This document shows positions 57,026-64,000 of a stretch of DNA of 64,000 nt, in pieces; the stretch's first letter is position 1, and every line of letters starts with the position of its first letter. The notes beneath the pieces are model-generated. The model saw only the letters and a list, made by a program, of their open reading frames with translations. It was not told where the DNA came from and ran no database searches. The stretch spans positions 248,001-312,000 of the forward strand of contig SMMW01000178.1 in NCBI GenBank assembly GCA_004794655.1, written 5' to 3'. The position numbers were made by a program, and so were the translations under genes. This DNA is from Marisa cornuarietis (taxonomy: Eukaryota > Mollusca > Gastropoda > Architaenioglossa > Ampullariidae).

Positions 57026-60000
57026 AGATTTCAGTAAATCTATCAGCTTTTTATAGCAACAGCAATTCTAGATTTTGTTGTTGTTGTTGCTGCTGCTGTT
57101 GTTGTTGTTGTTGTATGTTTGTTTGTTTTTGTTTTTCTCGTGCTGCATTTTCTGTTTTTCCGCTCGACCCTTGTGAGTAAAATCCAAACTTTCCGTGATC
57201 CAAGCAAAACGTAAGGGGAAATTAAGTGCAATGGTTAAAGATGACGGGAGGATATTTATGAGTTTTAAAAACTCCGCCTTACAGGTACCAAGAAAGCAAA
57301 GGCAGGATGACTGGCAAAGTCTCAAAACGGGTCGCAAGGTCAATCTTGCGTACCTCCCAGCAGAAGAAGGCCATATTTTGATAATAATGTAAAAGGTCAC
57401 CATGTTAGCCATTGGTATGCAAAATCGTCTCTTCAATAAACTCTTCTACGGTGCAAATGCTGGCTCCAAAGATCGATCGTCTGCTAATACAAGGGAAGCG
57501 ATCTGAGAGTTGAAACTAATTGCCTCAAGACTTACCTCCCTTCACAGAGCCTGCTTCTGAACGCTTGCCACTTCACTGGTAGGGCAGATGGAGTGGACGG
57601 GGAAACAAGAACAAGTGTAAAATTAAATTATAGAATTTCTTCGGGTATTTAGGACAACACTGTGTTTCTTTTTTTCAAGTAACATGCCCGCTATAAAGCT
57701 CTAGTAAATGATTAGTAAAATGGAGTAAATGATTAGCCATGAAGATTTTGGCATTTTACCAGGTATTTAGTTCCCTCCAGGGTGGAACTCCAGTTCTGTC
57801 CTTCAGGGCTATTGTATTTCTAATATCACATTGGGGTAAAGAGTTTAAAGCAATAGCAATTACAGACTAGGACATTCTGCAGAATTTTCTACATGCTTTT
57901 GACAGCAGACTGGAAAAACAAAAACAAAACAACCCAACAAATATACACAGGACTCAGGATTAACCATTGTTCCACATTGTATGAAATACAACAAAATCTA
58001 TAAAAGAACATTTTCGGTAAAAGAACCAACCTTAAAAAAAATGTCACCTAAGCAAGTTAAAAAATTGTAAAAAAGCATAAATTTTAGGCCTTCAGTAGAA
58101 AAGAATGTTTAAACCCCAAGAGTTGTAATACAAGCCTCAATCCTGATCGAAGATCAGCATGCTAACCATCTGACCTGTTCTTATGGGATACAGAAAATTG
58201 GAATTCAGACAGAAACAGATGGAAGGTCAAAATGTGAAAAGTAAATATTACCTATAGCCATTATGAGAAAAATGTGATTCCTCTTTCCCCATACACACTA
58301 GATCTTCTTTAGCAAATCCCACAATACAAGAAGATTTTGAGACAGAGCATTGATACTTGACAGTATCTATATATAAGCTAACATGCAGTGGGTGGTCACA
58401 AAATATAATATTGCAATCTGCAGGTCTTCATGCTTGTATCAAAACAATTGAGTTCTTCTATGAGTGTCTTTGAATATGCTATAGTTTATCTTTGACACAC
58501 CCTCTTATGCACATATCTCTCACAAGGTTATGTTTATACTATGTCATGCCATATGTCTCAAAAATCTAATATGACTGCTTATACTGCCATATGCCATGTA
58601 TTACATAAGCAGTCACCACTGGCACAGACATTCAGAAGAGCATTTTTCTCCTACAATTTAGGAAAGTAAAACGAACTTGTTTTGTCCTTTTCTACCTTTA
58701 CTTTCCTTGTTTTAAATTAATATTTGTTACTTTAAATTGCAATGCAAGAACACAAGCATTTTATACATGCTCAAGTGCATTCTGGAGCCAAGCTTAGCAA
58801 TTTTCCAATTCTCAAGAGTCACATGCTTACCTGAGTGGTGAACCATGCACATGTTCTTAAAATAAAACTGCATAAATATCGTAATACATTAATAATACGT
58901 TATATCATGTGTATGTATACATGGAAAGCTAAAGATATTTGCGGCAGTTGTGCAGCCATGTGTGATAGCGCGCTTGCTCGCTCGCCTGTATATATGTGTG
59001 AAGGCAGAGAAAATTAATATGTTCACACTGTAGATCTTATACTACAATGCAGGTGCAAACCTTAAAGTCAAAGTTTTGGATAATATTAAAATAATATCCT
59101 GCCTATTTTAGAAAGACTGTGCTGTGTCTGTGGAAAGTGCGCAGTTTCAAAATACGGACCCTGACTTTGTTTTGTCTGTCCACTTTTAGTCTGTGTTGCG
59201 AAGAGTTTACTGAAGAAAATATATGACCTTGAAGCCCAAACACAGCAACCTTATTGCTTCAAATATATGTATATAACACAAAATATCTAAAATTATCAAT
59301 GGTTTCACGAATAAACATCTCGATTAATCCACACGACGAATTTGTTGATCAAATTTCGATTGACACTCATCATCACTCAATCGCGGTTGAATTGCTTTCG
59401 TAGTCTCATAATCGTATAAAAATCGTATAAAAATCGAATAAAAATGTAGAAATAAACTCTTCATCACAAGTTCTTATCAATTTTTATTTATATGAAGTTG
59501 AAGCCTCATTACCTGTTTGTTTTACACGCAGTATAAACAATGATAAATAACAGATCGCAGATCAACTCGACAACGATTAACCTACAACAATGATACAGTT
59601 GTGACATTTACGAATCTTAGAAAAATTCCTTTAAACAGCATAAGGAAACATAAATTTTACATTACAAATCGTCATTCTTGCATATTAAGTACAAATGACT
59701 TGTATCTCAATAACATGAAAATTGCTATAAATTTAAAAGCGTTTGTAGTGTCAATACTGTTACCAAAACATCATGCCCGCCAAAACTATGTTGTGCGTAG
59801 GTCACGTCAGAAAAACAGCTACAAACTCAATCCGAATATAAAAATGCCAAAGAAAACATAACACACACGAAGAATAATGCATGATACAACCATCTATATA
59901 AAATATAACAATAATTTTGCTTTAAATTAGCTGCATTAATTATATTTTTTAGGTCCGTTATGTTCCTGAGATCACAACAAGGCCTGTTCTTTCGTAAATA

Positions 60001-60136
60001 TCTCAAGTTAGAAGCAGCCTAGAGCAATAAATGTTAAACTAGTGAAGAGCGCAATGTCTGTAGATTTGTACGATACTAAATACGTGTAGGAAATCTGTAG
60101 AGGTGGGGAAGTGTTTAGAGGAGAAGGAAACAAAAC
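57026..60136. other. Gene-free stretch upstream of histone H1
   Basis: It includes a GTT/GCT run (57076-57113) and AT-rich sequence. No coding exon, tRNA or element boundary was recognised; small frames at 57068-57436 on both strands lack any domain. Confidence 0.35.
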
Positions 60137-60255
60137 AAACACAACTTTGTGCGCTGCGCCAGGAGCGACGACGGATTCGGCAGCCAGCGGCACGGTGGCC
60201 ACGTTGCGGCTCGCGCTGGGCCTATATAAGGCGGGCGCCGGGCTGGCGAGTCAGT
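60137..60255 (+). promoter_or_regulatory. Histone H1 promoter
   Basis: The H1-specific box AAACACA is at 60137-60143, a CpG-rich block follows, then the TATA box TATATAAG at 60223-60230. An initiator TCAGT at 60251-60255, about 28 bp after the TATA box, is the likely start site. This leaves a 5' UTR of about 75-80 nt before the ATG at 60331. The arrangement H1 box, GC-rich block, TATA is the classic H1 promoter layout. Confidence 0.8.
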
Positions 60256-60330
60256 CCGCTGTCCTCAGCCTCTGAGAGCACATCGCACAATCGTCTTGCT
60301 ACTACCTACACTACCAGCATTCTCACCGCC

Positions 60331-60966
60331 ATGGCCGACACTGCCACCGAGGTTCCAGCTGCCGCTTCTGCTTCCACTTCCAGCAAGAAGTCCGTTAAAG
60401 CCAAGAAGCCAGCCAAGCCCTCCGAGCACCCGAAATACAACGTCATGATTGCCGCAGCCATCAACACCTTGAAAGAACGGGGTGGCTCGTCACGCCAGGC
60501 TATCCTCAAGTACATCCAGGCCAACTACAAAGTGGGCAACGAGGTGGCCAAGATCAACGCTCGCCTTAAGACCGCCTTGAAAGCCGGTGTCAAGGCCGGG
60601 ACCCTTAAGCAGTCCAAGGGGACTGGGGCATCGGGTTCCTTCCGTCTGGGCGAGAAGAAAGTCTTCCCCCTCGCAGCCAAACCAAAGAAGGCCAAGAAAC
60701 CCAAGGCCGCGGTCAAGAAGCCCAAGTCTCCCAAGAAGCCTGCTGCCAAAAAGCCCAAGGCTTCCCCCAAGAAGGTCGCGGTCAAGAAACCCAAAGCTGC
60801 TGCTGGCACCAAGAAACCCAAATCGCCCAAGAAGGCAGCCGCCAAGCCCAAGACTGCTAAGCCTGCTGCAGCCAAGAAGCCCAAGGCCGCCAAACCAGCT
60901 GCTGCCAAGAAAGCAGCCAAAAGCCCGCCAAAGAAGGCAGCCAAACCCAAGGCAGCCAAGGCTTAG
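60331..60966 (+). CDS. H1: Histone H1 (linker histone), single exon
   Basis: Linker histone that binds the nucleosome dyad and compacts chromatin. 211 residues: an N-terminal tail rich in Ala, Ser and Lys (1-32), a globular winged-helix H15 domain at about 33-107 ([54 protein letters not shown]), and a Lys/Pro/Ala-rich C-tail (108-211) with repeated KPK, SPKK and AAKK motifs. SPKK sites are cyclin-dependent kinase targets in H1. The start at 60331 fits the promoter and family; a longer in-frame opening from 60103 crosses the TATA box and cannot be the real start. No core histone genes lie nearby, so it is a solitary H1 gene. Frames on other strands and phases across the C-tail are shadows. 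Confidence 0.96.
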   Translation: MADTATEVPAAASASTSSKKSVKAKKPAKPSEHPKYNVMIAAAINTLKERGGSSRQAILKYIQANYKVGNEVAKINARLKTALKAGVKAGTLKQSKGTGASGSFRLGEKKVFPLAAKPKKAKKPKAAVKKPKSPKKPAAKKPKASPKKVAVKKPKAAAGTKKPKSPKKAAAKPKTAKPAAAKKPKAAKPAAAKKAAKSPPKKAAKPKAAKA

Positions 60967-61009
60967 ACTTGGCACAGGATTCCTCAATTTTTTTTCAAAC
61001 CTCACCATT

Positions 61010-61027
61010 GGTCCTTTTTCAAGGACC
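61010..61027 (+). terminator. Histone mRNA 3' stem-loop
   Basis: GGTCCTT-TTTC-AAGGACC, beginning 44 nt after the stop, followed by ACACA. Spacing, loop (TTTC) and flanks match the replication-dependent histone 3' processing signal. The stem can form 7 pairs instead of the usual 6. Confidence 0.88.
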
Positions 61028-61307
61028 ACACAAATTCAACATGAGAGCGCATCTCTCCTCGAAGTTTGCAAAAAAAAATGTTTAGTGCTTGTGACATGTT
61101 TGGAGTAATTTTGTTTTTGGAGATGTTCCTTTTGAGCATGTGCACACTTAATAGTTTGATCTGTTGACCTGTACAATCGACAGCTTGTGCACGATCATTT
61201 TTGGAGCAGACCTTTGGTTTATATACTAGGGTCTAGAAGTTCATCTGGCAGGCTGGCCTTCCAAGACAAGTCCATCTTTTCAATCTATAAGCTTTTTTAT
61301 TTATACC

Positions 61308-61313
61308 AATAAA
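61308..61313 (+). terminator. Poly(A) signal of the H1 gene
   Basis: AATAAA about 340 nt after the stop codon, downstream of the stem-loop. It offers an alternative polyadenylated 3' end. Confidence 0.6.
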
Positions 61314-61551
61314 TGTATCAGTGAATTATGCAAATTCTGAGATGTAGATGGCACAAAGTACATGACGGGATGAACAGTTAGATGATGGCCGTTGATAGAC
61401 AAAGCATTCTTCAACCACATTGGCTCTCACAAAAAATTATTCCTTGCTTATGTCCAGCATTATCCTTTCATGGATCTCCAACTGTAGTGATAATCAACTG
61501 AGAGCTTTGGGTTTACAAGGTTATTTGTGGATGTCTGTGTAGGCACTTTGT

Positions 61552-61742
61552 CTTTTTTTTTTTAAATTTGTGTTTTACGCCAAGCCAGCAGCTAAGGCTA
61601 TATCACAGCAAGGCAGCCAGCCCTGTAAACAGATGCCACATGGAGAGAAAGAACAGCGTGCCCGAGACGAGAACTGAACCCAGGACAGCCAACCTTCACT
61701 GTATTGGTGACAGGCGCTAACCGTTGCGCCACAGGACTGCCC
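61552..61742 (-). mobile_element. Well-preserved tRNA-derived SINE with target duplications
   Basis: Minus strand: head GGCAGTCCTGTGGCGCAACG, A box TGGCGCAACGGTTAG, B box GGGTTCAGTTCTC, body, and an A-rich tail (T run at 61553-61562 on the plus strand). Flanks TAGGCACTTTGT (61540-61551) and TAGACACTTTGT (61743-61754) are a 12-bp target duplication with one difference. It inserted downstream of the H1 poly(A) signal. Relatives lie at 47328-47470 and perhaps 62085-62175. Confidence 0.85.
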
Positions 61743-62084
61743 TAGACACTTTGTAAATGACCTCAACTACCCCATCAGGACTCAAAAGACAGTAGTGCCT
61801 GGCAGGCTGGTATTATACACATTGCAAAGTGTGAGGGAGAAGTGAACAGACTGGCAAAGCTACAGTTTTGACCAAACAGAGCAGGCTCATTTTTAAGTAA
61901 TAATTTTGTATGAAATATGATGATGGCCCTTGTAGTGAAAAAGGTTTTCCACCCCTGTTCTACCTGTTGGTTGGTTGATTCCACCAAAGATAGTAAATAC
62001 TAGTATTTAGTATAATTGATTCCACCTTGAAGAGATTTTGAATTATGGGGGAAGAGGGAAGAAACCACAGTATCTGGAGAAAAC

Positions 62085-62175
62085 CCTTGACACATAGTCT
62101 TGCAAACAGGTGCCACATGTAGTGTCACAAGATAAGAGCTGAACCCAGAGCCTTTCAATGCTTTGGTGACAAGTC
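62085..62175 (-). mobile_element. SINE relic
   Basis: Shares GCAAACAGGTGCCACATG, GAGCTGAACCCAG and TTGGTGACA with the SINE at 61552-61742 in the same order, but the tRNA-like head is lost or very diverged. Confidence 0.5.
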
Positions 62176-62189
62176 AGTGAAAAATGAAA

Positions 62190-62213
62190 TTTATTGAAAA
62201 ATTAATCTTTATT
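62190..62213 (-). terminator. Poly(A) signals of the right-edge gene
   Basis: Two AATAAA words on the minus strand (62208-62213 and 62190-62195) lie about 950 nt after the stop codon at 63164. They would give a 3' UTR of about 1 kb. Confidence 0.5.
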
Positions 62214-63163
62214 CCAAAACAACATACACTTGTTTTATATCTCAGATGTGAACTTCAAATTAAAGGACTTCCAACTCCGTCCAAGATAATTTTTTTTTCT
62301 TTTTTCTTTTGAGTAGGGTACAATTAGAAATAATCTCCAAAGCTGACATCAACACTTTTTTTTGTCCCTTTAATTTTCTTCAATACAAACACACTTCATT
62401 ACAACTGTCAAACTAATGAAGTAAAAAGCATTCAACCATATAACATCTCATTGCTAAGGCAATTGAAAATGAAGATATTTAGCAGAGTTACTGAAAAGAC
62501 AATGTGTTAGAGCTTACACATGCAAATATTGTACTGTCTATGATTTCTACAATATCATCATAGAAAGTGACCAAGGGAAGCAGATATTGTAATTTACAGT
62601 CACATGACCTAAGAAAACTGAATTTTAGAAACTTATCCTCACAGCAATTTCTTTTACCTACATAATTACATCAAAAGTTATGCATCATTAAGTTCAAGGA
62701 TTAATTTAGGAACAAAATTTTCGACAATACTAGACCATGATGTCAAGACTTGCATATTCTTGCAAGTCATAAAAATAAACATGACTGACTATAAATCTGG
62801 AAGTCTGTCCTGTGGAGTGGTTTTCCTCCTAAAAAAGGTTTTCTGTGAAATCAAAAAAGAATATAAATTGTCAAGAGCAGATCCCATAGTGGAAAGGCTC
62901 ATTAAAAAAAAAATGTCTGCTGTGTCCATTTACTGGGAGCAGCACCACCCATCTCATTTGTGAGAGATATATTCTGATTCTTGTTCAAGCCAGATGGTCT
63001 GCTGAGTGTTCATGGTGTCATACTCGTCAACACAAGATTCAGTAGTACTGCCTGCTGGAACTATCACAAACTACAATTTTCATACAGATCCATACATCAA
63101 AGAGGCCGAATAGCATGCTGGGATGATCTGCTTTTCTTATGTTGACAAACTTATCAAAAACGT

Positions 63164-63918
63164 CTAGGGATCTATTGCCATGTCCTTTACTTTTGGATCT
63201 GCAGTTCCAGAATTTTGAGACATCAGCTTGCTAACAGGGCCTGCAGTGTTCATCACAAGATCTACTTGGTTAGATGTTAGTGCAGCAGACGTCTGTTCTA
63301 TCACAGCAGTTGCCTTCTCCAGCTGAATGATGCTATCTTTCTGTGCTGCTGGGAGATCAGCCAGCCAGCTCAGTGACTGTCCATCCTCGCTGGGAAAATT
63401 GTCATCCGAATCCGACTCGTACCTGTTCATGGCCCAATCGTTCCTACTGGCTTCAGTCTCTTGCTGTTTTTTCATCCTCACCATGGCATCAATCAAAAAG
63501 TGGCGAAAATATCGACTTCTTCGAATTCTTTGTTGTTTTTCAGCTGGTTCAGTGTTCATATCTCTAGTCATGGCCCGCTGCGATTTGTCTTTGCTTCTTT
63601 TCTTGTTCAACCGATCCTCATAGGTCACTCGCTGGATGCATCGCTGTGATTTCCTAACTGGTTGCACTTGATTCAAGGATGGCGATTTCTTCAAACGTTT
63701 AGCCTTTTGTGCAGTTGTCTCAGATCCAGATTCAGCGGCACTGTTGCTGGGATTCAATCCCCCAGAATCTGCCCCACACTGCTGATTGGTACTTGGAGTG
63801 GTGGTGCTGATGGAGATCGAATCACTTTCTGTCACCTGATCATCAGAGTCAGTGTCCATGGTAACCACAGGGTTAGGGTCATTCTCATCAACCATTAGTG
63901 CTTTGACTTGCTTCAGAA
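63164..63918 (-). CDS. Last exon of an unrecognised gene (partial, continues past the right edge)
   Basis: An acceptor TTTCCAG lies just before 63918 on the minus strand; the exon then reads a split codon plus 250 residues to a TAG at 63164-63166. The frame is open from the acceptor (LKQVKAL before the first Met), so the ATG at 63895 is probably internal. The protein is hydrophilic: an acidic stretch with TDSDD, a Ser/Thr-rich part, a basic block (KAKRLKKSP, RKSQRCIQR, RLNKKRSKDKSQR), a conserved-looking segment IRRSRYFRHFLIDAMVRMKK, then acidic DSDDN and a helical-looking C-terminus. I do not recognise the family. Composition suggests a nuclear or chromatin-associated protein, but that is a guess. 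Codon usage and lack of stops support a real exon. Confidence 0.7.
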
Positions 63919-64000
63919 CTGGAAAGTAAAAACAAACAGAAAAGAAAATTAGGATAAGTAATGACCAAATTCTGACAAGGTAGGCAATAACAACAGTTAT

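Noticed and set aside
57068..57436. 122-residue minus-strand frame and 65-residue plus-strand frame
   Set aside because: The minus frame ends in Asn/Ser from a GTT/GCT repeat; neither has a domain or splice context.
60103..60330. In-frame upstream extension of histone H1 (287-residue frame)
   Set aside because: It runs through the TATA box and initiator; the real start is the ATG at 60331.
60490..61108. Long Leu/Gly/Phe-rich or Arg/Pro-rich frames across the H1 C-tail
   Set aside because: They are other-frame readings of the Lys/Pro/Ala-coding repeat; no start context or domain.

Overview
This is a eukaryotic nuclear window: spliced genes with GT-AG introns, nuclear tRNA genes, LINEs, SINEs and MITE-like elements, and many microsatellites. 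The gene content (an HR4/NR6A-type nuclear receptor, an intron-containing protein C10 gene, an orphan histone H1 with both a histone stem-loop and a poly(A) signal) and the repeat style (an L2/CR1-type LINE with an ATT-repeat tail, tRNA-headed SINEs) suggest an invertebrate, most likely a lophotrochozoan such as a gastropod mollusc. The taxon is inference; no marker here fixes it.

Left end (1-10 kb): the 5' half of eIF3G lies on the minus strand (ATG at 3115, five coding exons down to 915, remainder off the left edge). It is arranged head to head, with 217 bp between start codons, with a complete three-exon gene for protein C10 (human C12orf57 homologue) on the plus strand (3333-7330). Introns of both genes hold MITE-like insertions.

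10-17 kb: a 92-bp near-perfect palindrome, a 5'-truncated L2/CR1-type LINE with an uninterrupted reverse transcriptase reading frame (minus strand, 11.2-13.4 kb), and two tRNA-Asn(GTT) genes in opposite orientation (14.7 and 16.6 kb).

17-31 kb: no coding gene. There are several GC-rich blocks with good splice donors (about 17.6-18.2, 24.7-25.6 and 27.3-27.8 kb). These are candidates for promoters or alternative 5' non-coding exons of the nuclear receptor downstream. Between them lie a Harbinger-like MITE, two minisatellites and a 116-bp near-perfect palindrome.

31.4-39 kb: a nuclear receptor of the HR4/NR6A group. I could join five coding exons from 31445 to 35378 (809 residues, complete DNA-binding and ligand-binding domains). 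Two introns inside or next to the DNA-binding domain contain degenerate tandem repeats, one of them built from the exon 3 splice-donor junction itself. A long 3' UTR probably follows.

39-60 kb: no intact protein gene seen. This stretch contains GC-rich blocks with CRE motifs, a 580-bp foldback element related to the palindrome at 27.2 kb, SINE and MITE copies, a decayed non-LTR retrotransposon at 52.5-53.5 kb and long CT/GT/TTTC simple repeats.

60-64 kb: a single-exon histone H1 gene (60331-60966) with TATA box, H1 box, 3' stem-loop and poly(A) signal; a well-preserved SINE with target duplications; and the last exon of an unrecognised gene on the minus strand that continues past the right edge.
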